From contig NZ_CP029194.1 in the NCBI RefSeq assembly GCF_008642375.1, forward strand, positions 3,658,001 to 3,722,000: 64,000 bases of DNA, written 5' to 3'. The notes beneath the pieces were generated by a model, which had not been told where the DNA came from, did not search any database, and saw nothing but the letters and a program-made list of their open reading frames with translations. A program made the translations under genes and the position numbers. This stretch comes from Streptomyces venezuelae. Its GTDB lineage: Bacteria > Actinomycetota > Actinomycetes > Streptomycetales > Streptomycetaceae. Below are positions 20,205-27,872 of the stretch, one piece after another (the stretch's first letter is position 1; each line of letters starts with the position of its first letter).

Positions 20205-20900
20205 TCAGGCGGGCTTGAACCCCCGGTGCAGGGCCACGATCCCGCCGGTCAGGTTCCGCCAGGCCACCTTCGACCAGCCGGCCTTCTGGAGCATCCCCGC
20301 CAGGGTCGGCTGGTCCGGCCAGGACCGGATGGACTCGGCCAGGTACACGTACGCGTCCGGGTTCGAGGAGACCGCGCGCGCCACCGGCGGCAGCGCCCGC
20401 ATCAGGTACTCCTCGTACACCGTGCGGAACGGCGCCCAGGTGGCGTGCGAGAACTCGGAGATGACGACCCGGCCGCCCGGCTTCGTCACCCGGTACAGCT
20501 CGCGCAGCGCCTGCTCGGTGTCCTGGATGTTCCGCAGCCCGAAGGAGATCGTCACGGCGTCGAAGACGTCGTCACGGAAGGGCAGCTTCGTGCCGTCGCC
20601 GGCAGTGAACGGCATCCACGGGTGGTTCTTCTTGCCCACCCGGAGCATCCCGAGCGAGAAGTCGCAGGGGACGACGTACGCGCCCGCACGGGCGAAGGGC
20701 TGCGAGGACGTGGCCGTGCCCGCCGCGAGGTCGAGGATCTTCTGCGCGGGGCGGGCGTCGACCGCCTTCGCGACCTCCTTGCGCCAGCGGCGGTCCTGGC
20801 CGAGCGAGAGCACGTCGTTCGTGAGGTCGTAGTTCGCCGCCACGTCGTCGAACATCGAGGCGACTTCGTGCGGCTGCTTTTCCAGAGTGGCGCGGGTCAC
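20205..20900 (-). CDS. menG: Demethylmenaquinone methyltransferase
   Basis: SAM-dependent C-methylation of demethylmenaquinone, the last step of menaquinone synthesis, 231 residues. The UbiE/MenG signature YDLTNDVLSLGQDRRWRK lies at 24-41 and SAM motif I at 55-63. I chose GTG at 20900 (VTRATLEKQP) because it matches the family N-terminus. The frame is open to 21461 through shadow coding. It stands alone on the minus strand and is divergent from the next gene. Confidence 0.92.
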   Translation of the reverse strand: MTRATLEKQPHEVASMFDDVAANYDLTNDVLSLGQDRRWRKEVAKAVDARPAQKILDLAAGTATSSQPFARAGAYVVPCDFSLGMLRVGKKNHPWMPFTAGDGTKLPFRDDVFDAVTISFGLRNIQDTEQALRELYRVTKPGGRVVISEFSHATWAPFRTVYEEYLMRALPPVARAVSSNPDAYVYLAESIRSWPDQPTLAGMLQKAGWSKVAWRNLTGGIVALHRGFKPA

Positions 20901-21636
20901 TGGCTTCGGCCTCGCAAGATCGGGTGCGGACGGATCCACCCATTCTGGCAGGCGGGGCCCCGCCGCCCGGAACGGGCCCGTCCCGCTCGCGGTGCGCGAG
21001 GGCCGCAGGCGGCGGGCCAGGGCCCGGTTCGCGGTCGGGGCCGCGGCGTTCGGCGTGCTCACGGCGGGGGCCCTCGGCCTCACGCTGTTGCCGGGCCCGG
21101 GGACGGACGTCACCGGGGTGTCGACGCCCGCCGTCGGCGAGGCCGAGCGGGAGCGCCGCGCGGAGTACCAGCGGAGGATGACGGCGCTGCTGGACGAGCT
21201 GCTGCCCGACCGGGTCACCGACGTCCGTCCGGTGCGGGACGAGGTGGCCGAGTACCGGATCACGGCGGGCGGCGAGACCCTCCGCATGGTCGTGTCGGTG
21301 CGGCCGGACGACGACTCCGTCCTCGGGTACTGCAAGTCGAGGCCGAGGAACGCCCCCGCCTGCGAGGAGGAAACGCAGCTGAGGACCGGCTCGTTCATCG
21401 ACTTTCCGACCGTCAAGTCGACCGTGCAGTACTGGTACCGCAAGAGCCGGGTCGAGCTCACCGTCTACGCGGGGAAGGCGGTGCTGCCGGTGACGGGACG
21501 CGACAGCTTCACCGTGACCCAGGACCCGCGCTTCCTGGAGCTGGTGAAGGAAGCGGACGCGCGCCCGATGGAGTTGCCGGAGCCGCCCCTGGGGACGCCC
21601 GAAACGGCCTTCGGGTCGGGTCAGCGGGCGCGGTAG
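20887..21636 (+). CDS. Hypothetical membrane-anchored protein
   Basis: Family not recognised. It has an Arg-rich N-terminus, one hydrophobic segment at about residues 47-68, then a polar extracytoplasmic domain with a CKSRPRNAPAC cysteine pair. Up to 249 residues from GTG 20887, which would overlap the menG start by 14 bp. GTG at 20992 (VREGRRRRAR) gives 214 residues and leaves room for a promoter, so the start is unsettled. The 3' end overlaps the convergent gene by 16 bp. Confidence 0.65.
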   Translation: MARVTGFGLARSGADGSTHSGRRGPAARNGPVPLAVREGRRRRARARFAVGAAAFGVLTAGALGLTLLPGPGTDVTGVSTPAVGEAERERRAEYQRRMTALLDELLPDRVTDVRPVRDEVAEYRITAGGETLRMVVSVRPDDDSVLGYCKSRPRNAPACEEETQLRTGSFIDFPTVKSTVQYWYRKSRVELTVYAGKAVLPVTGRDSFTVTQDPRFLELVKEADARPMELPEPPLGTPETAFGSGQRAR

Positions 21637-22220
21637 ACCAGTCGGCCGCCGATCACGGTGGCGACGCAGGTCGACGCGCCGAGGCGGACCAGGGCGGTCC
21701 GGTCCGGGACGTCGAAGACGGCGAAGCGGGCCGGGCCGCCCGGTGCCAGGCCGGGCAGCAGGATCAGCGGCACCGGCGAGAAGGACGGGCCGCCCGGGAG
21801 CTTGTCGGGACGGCGGCCCACCGCCAGGCCGGCCCGGCGCACGGCGTCCGCCGCCGCCTGGCTGCGGAGCTCGCCCGCCACCGCGACCGTCCCGTGCGCG
21901 AGGAGCCGCTGCACGCCGCGGCGCGCGGAGGCGCCCCGGCGGGAGGCGTCCATCCGGAAGATCCGCTGCGCCCGCTCCCCCGTGATCGGCTCGGTGCCGA
22001 AACCCTCGGCCTCCCGGGGGTCCGGGTGGTACATGCCTTCGAGGAGCTCGGGCGCGTACGGGTTGAGCAGACCGGACGTGAGGATGCCGGGCCACCGCCG
22101 CAACCGCGCCTCGCGCCGGACGGCGACCAGGTCCTCGTACGGGCCGACGGCGGCGACGAGCTCGCCGTCGACCAGGACGGCGGTCTCGGGTGTCGCCTCG
22201 GCAACGTGGATCGTCAGCAC
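21621..22220 (-). CDS. Imidazolonepropionase-like amidohydrolase-type protein
   Basis: 199 residues, resembling the small Streptomyces proteins annotated as having an imidazolonepropionase-like domain. It has the edge strands of an amidohydrolase (VDGELVAAVGP at the N-terminus, ATVIGGRLVY at the C-terminus) and the ILTSGLLNPYAPELLEGMYHP block, but no full set of metal-binding histidines. It sits 7 bp downstream of mqnC in the same direction, so it is probably cotranscribed with the futalosine pathway. Its own reaction is unknown. Confidence 0.65.
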   Translation of the reverse strand: MLTIHVAEATPETAVLVDGELVAAVGPYEDLVAVRREARLRRWPGILTSGLLNPYAPELLEGMYHPDPREAEGFGTEPITGERAQRIFRMDASRRGASARRGVQRLLAHGTVAVAGELRSQAAADAVRRAGLAVGRRPDKLPGGPSFSPVPLILLPGLAPGGPARFAVFDVPDRTALVRLGASTCVATVIGGRLVYRAR

Positions 22221-22227
22221 GACGGCC

Positions 22228-23427
22228 TCAGTTCGCGTCGAGGAGCTTCAGCTCCGGGTGCGCCGTGCCGCCCTCGATCGCCGTGGACGAGATGTGCGAG
22301 GCGACGCGCTCGTCCACCGGGTCGTTCGCCGGGTCGTCGTGGACGACGATGTGCTCGTACGTGGTGGTGCGCTGCGCCGGGACGCGGTCCGCCGTGCGGA
22401 TCATGTCGATCATCTCGCGCAGGTTGGAGCGGTGCTTGGCACCCGCCGAGGAGACGACGTTCTCCTCCAGCATGATCGAGCCGAGGTCGTCCGCGCCGTA
22501 GTGCAGGGTCAGCTGGCCGATCTCCTTGCCCGTGGTGAGCCACGAGCCCTGGATGTGCGCGATGTTGTCGAGGAAGAGCCGCGCGATCGAGATCATGCGC
22601 AGGTACTCGAAGAGCGTGGCGTGCGTACGGCCCTTGAGGTGGTTGTTCTCGGGCTGGTAGGTGTACGGGATGAAGGCCCGGAAGCCGCCCGTCCGGTCCT
22701 GCACGTCACGGATCATGCGCAGGTGCTCGATCCGCTCGGCGTTCGTCTCGCCGGTGCCCATCAGCATCGTGGAGGTGGACTCGACGCCCAGCTTGTGGGC
22801 GATCTCCATGATCTCCAGCCAGCGCTCGCCGCTCTCCTTGAGCGGGGCGATGGCCTTGCGCGGCCGCTCGGGGAGCAGCTCGGCGCCGGCGCCCGCGAAG
22901 GAGTCGAGGCCGGCGGCGTGGATGCGGGTGATCGCCTCCTCGACGGAGACGCCGGAGATCCGGGCCATGTGCTCGACCTCGGAGGCGCCGAGGGAGTGGA
23001 TGACGAGCTGCGGGAAGTCCTTCTTGATGGCCGCGAAGTGCTTCTCGTAGTACTCGACGCCGAAGTCCGGGTGGTGACCGCCCTGGAACATGATCTGGGT
23101 GCCGCCGAGCTCCACGGTCTCCGCGCAGCGGCGCAGGATGTCGTCGAGGTCCCGGGTCCAGCCCTTCTTCGTGTCCTTCGGCGCGGCGTAGAACGCGCAG
23201 AACTTGCACGCCGTCACACAGACGTTCGTGTAGTTGATGTTCCGCTCGATGATGTACGTCGCGATGTGCTCGGTCCCCGCGTACCTGCGGCGGCGCACGG
23301 CGTCGGCGGCGGCGCCCAGCGCGTGCAGCGGCGCCGAGCGGTACAGGTCGAGCGCCTCCTCGGGGGTGATCCGGCCACCCGCGGCTGCGCGGTCGAGAAC
23401 GGACTGCAGTTCGGCCTTCTCGGTCAC
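22228..23427 (-). CDS. mqnC: Cyclic dehypoxanthinyl futalosine synthase (radical SAM)
   Basis: Radical-SAM cyclisation of dehypoxanthine futalosine in the futalosine route to menaquinone, 399 residues. The [4Fe-4S] motif is C70-x3-C74-x2-C77. Family blocks such as GGHHPDFGVEYYE and MLMGTGET are clear. I chose GTG at 23427 (VTEKAELQSV); the frame is open another 111 codons upstream as shadow. It lies 58 bp downstream of mqnA. Confidence 0.94.
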   Translation of the reverse strand: MTEKAELQSVLDRAAAGGRITPEEALDLYRSAPLHALGAAADAVRRRRYAGTEHIATYIIERNINYTNVCVTACKFCAFYAAPKDTKKGWTRDLDDILRRCAETVELGGTQIMFQGGHHPDFGVEYYEKHFAAIKKDFPQLVIHSLGASEVEHMARISGVSVEEAITRIHAAGLDSFAGAGAELLPERPRKAIAPLKESGERWLEIMEIAHKLGVESTSTMLMGTGETNAERIEHLRMIRDVQDRTGGFRAFIPYTYQPENNHLKGRTHATLFEYLRMISIARLFLDNIAHIQGSWLTTGKEIGQLTLHYGADDLGSIMLEENVVSSAGAKHRSNLREMIDMIRTADRVPAQRTTTYEHIVVHDDPANDPVDERVASHISSTAIEGGTAHPELKLLDAN

Positions 23428-23485
23428 CGGGTGCGTCCCTTTCGGAGGGGTTCTGAACGACCGAACCAGCGTACGCCAGGGCTTC

Positions 23486-24367
23486 TCACGGCTGCCGCAG
23501 GGTGCTCGGCGCCAGCAGCTCCACGCGGACGTCGGCCGGGAAGCCGGTCGTCGGGCCGGTGCGGCGGGCGAACTCCCGGACGCCCGCGAGCTGCTCCGGG
23601 CCGAAGCGGAAGTCGAGCGTACGGAAGTACCGCTCCAGGAGCTCCGCGTCGAAGGTCTCCCAGCGGGCGGCCTGCTCGGCGACCTTGGCGACCTCTTCGA
23701 GGGAGAGGTCGCGCGAGGCCAGGAACGCCTGGTGCACCTCGCGGACGGTCTCCGGCTCACGGGCCAGGTAGTCCTTGCGCGCCGCCCACACGGCGAAGAC
23801 GAAGGGCAGCCCGGTCCACTCCTTCCACATCAGGCCCAGGTCGTGGACCTGGAGCCCGAGGCGGGGGGCGTCGTGCAGCGAGGCCCGGAGCGCGGCGTCG
23901 CCGATGAGGACCGCCGCGTCCGCCTCCTGCATCATCACGCCGAGGTCGGGCGGGCACGTGTAGTAGTCGGGCTTCACCCCGTACTGCTCGGCGAGCAGCA
24001 GCTGCGCGAGGCGCACCGAGGTGCGGGAGGTGGAACCGAGCGCCACCCGGGCCCCGTCCAGCTCCCGGAGCGGCCGCTGGGAGACGATCACGCACGACAT
24101 GACGGGACCGTCGCAGCCGACGGCGATGTCGGGCAGGGCGACGAGGTCCTCCGCGTTGCGGAGGTACTCGACGAGGGTGATGGGACCGACGTCGAGGTCG
24201 CCTCTGACGAGGCGCTCGCTGAGCTTCTCCGGGGTGTCCTTCGTGAGCTCGAGATCGAGCAGCGTTCCGGTCCTCGCGAGCCCCCAGTAAAGGGGCAGGC
24301 AGTTCAGGAACTGGATGTGTCCGACGCGGGGCCGGCTGCGCTGGTGGTCATCGGTTGCATTGTCCAC
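23486..24367 (-). CDS. mqnA: Chorismate dehydratase
   Basis: First committed enzyme of the futalosine menaquinone pathway, converting chorismate to 3-[(1-carboxyvinyl)oxy]benzoate, 293 residues. It shows the periplasmic-binding-protein-like MqnA/MqnD fold with the N-terminal block VGHIQFLNCLPLYWGL and the SRTSVRLAQLLL loop. It shares an operon with mqnC. The ATG lies ~130 bp from the divergent cold-shock promoter. Confidence 0.92.
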   Translation of the reverse strand: MDNATDDHQRSRPRVGHIQFLNCLPLYWGLARTGTLLDLELTKDTPEKLSERLVRGDLDVGPITLVEYLRNAEDLVALPDIAVGCDGPVMSCVIVSQRPLRELDGARVALGSTSRTSVRLAQLLLAEQYGVKPDYYTCPPDLGVMMQEADAAVLIGDAALRASLHDAPRLGLQVHDLGLMWKEWTGLPFVFAVWAARKDYLAREPETVREVHQAFLASRDLSLEEVAKVAEQAARWETFDAELLERYFRTLDFRFGPEQLAGVREFARRTGPTTGFPADVRVELLAPSTLRQP

Positions 24368-24501
24368 ATCGCGAGGCTAGACCCGTCCCGTACGGCGGGC
24401 ATCGCCGGGGCGCGCGACACGTCCGCAGTGGGTAAGGAACCGCAGATCAAACATGCGGACGACGTGATCTTTCCCTCTACCGCCCGCCGCGTCCTGCGTG
24501 C

Positions 24502-24507
24502 TAGGCT
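24502..24507 (+). promoter_or_regulatory. -10 element of the cold-shock gene promoter
   Basis: TAGGCT fits the HrdB-type -10 consensus (TAgnnT). It would start a leader of about 125 nt, typical for csp genes. I see no good -35 hexamer at normal spacing. Confidence 0.45.
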
Positions 24508-24545
24508 CGTTCGCAAGTTGCAGTTTGGTTTCCCTTGCAGTACAG

Positions 24546-24576
24546 AGCCTGCGGAGCATGTGACCCGCAGGCTTTT
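24546..24576 (+). promoter_or_regulatory. Intrinsic-terminator-like hairpin in the csp leader
   Basis: AGCCTGCGG (24546-24554) pairs perfectly with CCGCAGGCT (24565-24573) around a 10-nt loop, and TTTTGTAGTTTT follows directly. It stands 64 nt before the csp start, inside the predicted 5' leader. A T-rich tail is rare in this GC-rich genome, so it looks like an attenuator or an RNA switch. Confidence 0.6.
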
Positions 24577-24639
24577 GTAGTTTTCAGACTTGTTTGCAGG
24601 TTCTGGAGCAGGGCGACCCTTTGGCCCATAGGAGGGCTC

Positions 24640-24843
24640 ATGGCTACCGGAACCGTGAAGTGGTTCAACGCTGAAAAGGGCTTCGGCTTCATCGCCCAGG
24701 ACGGCGGCGGCCCGGATGTCTTCGTCCACTACTCCGCGATCAACGCGAACGGCTTCCGTTCGCTCGAGGAGAACCAGCTCGTGACCTTCGACGTCACGCA
24801 GGGCCCGAAGGGCCCGCAGGCGGAGAACGTCACCCCGGCCTAA
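24640..24843 (+). CDS. Cold-shock protein (CspA family)
   Basis: 67-residue single cold-shock domain, an RNA/DNA chaperone. RNP1 is KGFGFI at residues 13-18 and RNP2 is VFVHY at 27-31. ATG 24640 has a strong GGAGG 5 nt upstream. The long leader carries a terminator-like hairpin and a second short stem (GCAAG/CTTGC around 24522-24539). Confidence 0.95.
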   Translation: MATGTVKWFNAEKGFGFIAQDGGGPDVFVHYSAINANGFRSLEENQLVTFDVTQGPKGPQAENVTPA

Positions 24844-24885
24844 GGTGCCCGGGTCGGCGTCAGCGCTGGACTAGAGCAGTACCCA

Positions 24886-24924
24886 AGGAGCCCCGCTCCG
24901 TGCCTCGGCACGAGCGGGGCTCCT
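24886..24924 (+). terminator. Terminator downstream of csp
   Basis: A perfect 13-bp stem, AGGAGCCCCGCTC with its complement, has a 13-nt loop, lies 42 bp after the csp stop and is followed by a weakly T-rich stretch. Confidence 0.85.
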
Positions 24925-24964
24925 GCCTCTTTCGGGGCCTCTTTCCGATCCTCTTTCCGGGTAC

Positions 24965-25801
24965 TCAGCAGTTGGGGATGGTGGCGCCGTTGTTGTCACG
25001 GGCCTCGTCGTCGCCCCAGCGCGACAGGTAGTAGGCGGACACGTACGCTCCGTATCCGTTCTTGCCGGCGTAGACGGTGTCGAGGTCGGTCCGCAGCCAC
25101 CAGTGGTTGAAGTTTCCGGAGGCGTCCCGGACCTCCTGGCCCCAGACCTTGCAGTAGACGTAGTTCGTGCCCGCGTTCAGCACGCCCTGGGCGTCGTTGG
25201 TGTTGGCCTGGGCGTAGCCCGTGGCGTTGGCGAAGGTGTCGACCCAGTACTTCCCGCCACCGCCGCCCGAGCAGCCGTTGTCGCTCGTCAGGTACTTGGA
25301 GCCGTAGGAGCCCGGGTAGGGGGCGAGGGAGGTGCCGTTGATGACGATGGGCTGGCCGACGCCGTTGTAGAGCTGCTCGTAGTGGATGTGGGCGCCCGAG
25401 CTGTTGCCGGTGGAGCCGGTGGTTCCGATCTGCTGCCCCTGGGCGACCCGGGCGCCGTTGGCGACGGAGTAGGCGTTGAGGTGGAAGTAGTACGTCTTCC
25501 AGCCGCTGCCGTGGTCGACCACGATGTAGTTGCCCGCGCCGCTCGGCTGCGAGTAGCGGTAGGCGCTACCGGACGCGGAGGCGAGGACCGGGGTGCCGGC
25601 CGTGCTGCCGCCGTCGGCGCGGATGAAGTCGAGGGCCTGGCGGACCTCGGCGGAGTGGTGGCCGTAGGTCCATTTCTGGCCGCAGGGGTAGGGCGCCTTG
25701 AAGAGCGGCGCGGCCTGGGCGGGGGTGGTCGTGACGAGCGCGGTGAGCAGGCCCGCGACGAGCGCGAGCAGGGTGCCTAGCGGGGTGATCCGGGCACGCA
25801 T
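24965..25801 (-). CDS. Secreted M23-family (LytM-type) endopeptidase
   Basis: Predicted zinc metallo-endopeptidase acting on peptidoglycan or matrix peptides, 278 residues. The signal peptide is 1-30 (cleavage AQA/AP). The zinc ligands of the fold are visible: H48 or H49 and D58 in GHHSAEVRQALDF, and the H138-x-H140 motif. A C-terminal ~80-residue domain follows a GGGGG linker and has a Cys pair, possibly wall or substrate binding. I chose ATG 25801 because GGAGG lies 4 nt upstream and it opens the signal peptide. Confidence 0.9.
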   Translation of the reverse strand: MRARITPLGTLLALVAGLLTALVTTTPAQAAPLFKAPYPCGQKWTYGHHSAEVRQALDFIRADGGSTAGTPVLASASGSAYRYSQPSGAGNYIVVDHGSGWKTYYFHLNAYSVANGARVAQGQQIGTTGSTGNSSGAHIHYEQLYNGVGQPIVINGTSLAPYPGSYGSKYLTSDNGCSGGGGGKYWVDTFANATGYAQANTNDAQGVLNAGTNYVYCKVWGQEVRDASGNFNHWWLRTDLDTVYAGKNGYGAYVSAYYLSRWGDDEARDNNGATIPNC

Positions 25802-25920
25802 GCATCCTCCAGGAACCGAACGGGGACAGGGGTCGACGCGCGTTGAACGGACCACAGCGTGCCGGAAGACCGGGTGCCGTAGTAGTCCGCGAGACCCACA
25901 CTCGTACGGTCGTCGTTACG

Positions 25921-25926
25921 TAGGCT
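25921..25926 (+). promoter_or_regulatory. -10 element of a leaderless promoter (DUF1992 gene)
   Basis: TAGGCT is separated by 6 nt from ATG 25933. Transcription would start at or next to the A of the start codon, and no ribosome site is present. Confidence 0.5.
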
Positions 25927-25932
25927 GGACAC

Positions 25933-26337
25933 ATGACCGAACGGAAACCGCCGGGTGTGAGCTTCGAGTCGTTCGTCGACAAGCAGATCCGGGAGGCCTC
26001 GGAGCGCGGCGAGTTCCGCAGCCTGGCCGGTTTCGGGAAGCCGCTGCCCGACGACTCCGCCCCGTACGACGAGCTGTGGTGGATCAAGGGCAAGATGCAC
26101 AGCGAGGGCGCGTCCGTGCTGCCTCCCTCGCTGGCGCTGCGCAAGGAGGCCGAGGACGCGGTGGAGGCGGTGGCCGCGGCCGTCTCGGAGAGCCAGGTCC
26201 GCCGGATCCTCGGCGAGATCAACACCAAGATCGCCGAAGCCCTCGCCCGGCCGCCGGCCGGACCGCCGCTGAACCTGACGCTCTTCGACGTCGAAGCGGT
26301 GCTGGAGGGGTGGAGGGCGGAGAGGAGACTCCCGTGA
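25933..26337 (+). CDS. DUF1992 (DnaJ-homologue subfamily C member 28-like) protein
   Basis: 134-residue protein with the DUF1992 signature (SFVDKQIREASERGEF, then a FGKPLP motif). Cytosolic, no membrane segment; function unknown. The start ATG appears leaderless. The stop overlaps the GTG of the next gene, so the two are cotranslated. Confidence 0.85.
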   Translation: MTERKPPGVSFESFVDKQIREASERGEFRSLAGFGKPLPDDSAPYDELWWIKGKMHSEGASVLPPSLALRKEAEDAVEAVAAAVSESQVRRILGEINTKIAEALARPPAGPPLNLTLFDVEAVLEGWRAERRLP

Positions 26338-26894
26338 ACCCCGTGCATCCCGTGCATCCCGTGCATCCCGTGCATCCCGTGACCAGCGCAGGTCTGCTGG
26401 TCGACTCGTTCGGACGGATCCGCGAGGCCGTCCACGAGGCCGTGGAAGGGCTGACGGAGGACGAGCTCGCCGCCCGGATCGACCCGGACGCCAACTCGGT
26501 CGCCTGGCTCGTCTGGCACCTCACCCGGATCCAGGACGACCACCTCGCGGACGCCTTCGACACGGCGCAGCTGTGGGTGTCGGACGGCTGGGAGACCCGC
26601 TTCGACCTGCCCTTCTCCCGGCGGGCCACCGGTTACGGCCAGACGAGCGCCCAGGTCGGCGCGGTGCGCGCGTCGGCGGAGCTGCTGCTCGGCTACCACG
26701 ACGCCGTGCACGCGCGGACGGTGGAGCTGATCGGGACGGTGACCAACGCGGACCTGGGCCGGATCGTCGACACCGCCTGGGACCCCCCGGTCACCCTCGG
26801 CGTCCGCCTGGTCTCGGTGATCGCGGACGACCTCCAGCACGCGGGGCAGGCGGCGTTCGTCCGGGGCGTGGTGGAGCGGCGCGGGACGTCGTGA
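26334..26894 (+). CDS. DinB-fold (DUF664) mycothiol-transferase-like protein
   Basis: 186-residue four-helix DinB/MST-type protein. These use mycothiol or another bacterial thiol in transfer or detoxification reactions with a His-bound metal. Likely metal histidines are H62 (LVWHLTR) and one in DDLQHAGQ near the C-terminus. GTG 26334 overlaps the DUF1992 stop. The N-terminus is odd: four VHP repeats precede the first real helix, so initiation could instead occur at one of the later GTG codons or at GTG of VTSAGLL. Confidence 0.8.
   Translation: MNPVHPVHPVHPVHPVTSAGLLVDSFGRIREAVHEAVEGLTEDELAARIDPDANSVAWLVWHLTRIQDDHLADAFDTAQLWVSDGWETRFDLPFSRRATGYGQTSAQVGAVRASAELLLGYHDAVHARTVELIGTVTNADLGRIVDTAWDPPVTLGVRLVSVIADDLQHAGQAAFVRGVVERRGTS
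26343..26378 (+). repeat. Four tandem copies of the 9-mer GTGCATCCC
   Basis: Perfect in-frame repeat coding (VHP)4 right after a start codon. Each unit begins with GTG, a possible start. Copy number can change by slippage without shifting the frame. Confidence 0.9.
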
Positions 26895-26941
26895 GGCGCG
26901 TCAGCGCGGGCTGATAGCCTCCGGCGCCCGCAGGGTGCGGG

Positions 26942-27496
26942 TCAGGGGCCCTTCGTGCCGGGGACCGCGGTGTCCACGGAGGAGTACGTCACGCCGTGGT
27001 CGGCCAGGGCCTCCGCGACGACGCCGCCGGTCATGGTGAGCGCCAGGAGGATGTGCTCGTCGCCGATCTCCCGGTCCTTGCGGGCCAGGGCCACCCGCAG
27101 GGACTGTTCCAGGACGGTCTTGGCCTCCCGGGAGAAGGTCCGGCGGCCCGACCACCACCCGGAGTCCTTGCGGTCGCCGGTCAGCGCGCCCTCGCCGTGG
27201 GCCTCCTCCACCCGCGCCACGATCGCGCCGACGTCGATACCGAGGCCCGCCAGGGCGTCCGTGTCCGCCCGGGACAGTCCCGCCCGGCGCCGGGCGTCGG
27301 CCAGTGCGGCCACGAGGGAGGGACGGCGGTCCGGCGGGCACAGCTCGCGCAGCGCGGTCGCCGCCCTGGTGTCCTCCCGGTCTAGCAGGCTCAGCAGCAG
27401 GTGCTCCTTGGTGACGGCCGCGGCGCCGCGGCGCTCCGCGTGCTCGGCCGCCCCCTTCACCACGGCACGTGCGGCTTTCGTGAACCGTTCGAACAT
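26942..27496 (-). CDS. Clp N-terminal (double Clp-N repeat) protein
   Basis: 184-residue stand-alone Clp-N protein without AAA+ domains. Two Clp-N repeats are visible, one around TKEHLLLSLLDRED and one around GDEHILLALTM. Such domains bind substrates or adaptors of ClpC/ClpP; a role as adaptor or sensor is inference. ATG 27496 overlaps the stop of the HTH gene (TGATG), so the pair is translated together. Confidence 0.85.
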   Translation of the reverse strand: MFERFTKAARAVVKGAAEHAERRGAAAVTKEHLLLSLLDREDTRAATALRELCPPDRRPSLVAALADARRRAGLSRADTDALAGLGIDVGAIVARVEEAHGEGALTGDRKDSGWWSGRRTFSREAKTVLEQSLRVALARKDREIGDEHILLALTMTGGVVAEALADHGVTYSSVDTAVPGTKGP

Positions 27497-27705
27497 CACT
27501 GCCTCCCGTACTTCTTGTGGACGGCCTGCCGGCTGACTCCCAGTTCGGTCGCGATCTCCTGCCACGACCAGCCCTGGTTGCGCGCACTGCGGACCTGGAC
27601 GGCTTCCAGCTGTTCCAGTAGCCGCCGCAGGGCGGAGACGGCCCGTAGCCCGACCCGGGGGTCGCGGTCGCCCGCCCGCGCGGCGAGATCGGTCGCATCG
27701 GTCAT
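27496..27705 (-). CDS. Small helix-turn-helix regulator
   Basis: 69-residue protein whose C-terminal half is a HTH (GWSWQEIATELGVSRQAVHKKYG). It probably regulates its own operon with the Clp-N protein. The ATG lies 6 nt after a -10 element with no ribosome site, so the mRNA is probably leaderless. Confidence 0.85.
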   Translation of the reverse strand: MTDATDLAARAGDRDPRVGLRAVSALRRLLEQLEAVQVRSARNQGWSWQEIATELGVSRQAVHKKYGRQ

Positions 27706-27708
27706 ACC

Positions 27709-27752
27709 GTCAACCTAAGTTGACAGCCGAGTCATGTCAACCGTGATTGACA
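27709..27752 (-). promoter_or_regulatory. Promoter with two operators for the HTH/Clp-N operon
   Basis: Read on the minus strand: -35 TTGACA (27740-27735), exact 17-bp spacer, -10 TAGGTT (27717-27712), then 6 nt to the ATG. Two related inverted repeats cover it: TGTCAA-N6-TTGACA (27735-27752) over the -35, and GTCAAC-N4-GTTGAC (27709-27724) over the -10. This is the layout of a strongly repressed promoter. Confidence 0.75.
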
Positions 27753-27802
27753 ACCGGGCCGACTCGCCCTGCCGGGTCATTTGTTCGAACGAGTCGTACA
27801 AC

Positions 27803-27846
27803 CTCCGATGGCGATCAAGAGTCACATCGGAGTGGCGATCGCCATC
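27803..27846 (+). promoter_or_regulatory. Overlapping, mutually exclusive inverted repeats before FG-GAP gene 1
   Basis: CTCCGATG (27803-27810) pairs with CATCGGAG (27825-27832). GATGGCGATC (27807-27816) pairs with GATCGCCATC (27837-27846). The arms share 27807-27810, so only one stem can form. They lie 26 nt before the TTG start. Confidence 0.6.
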
Positions 27847-27872
27847 TTTGTTAGCCCTGGGGGGAATTCACC

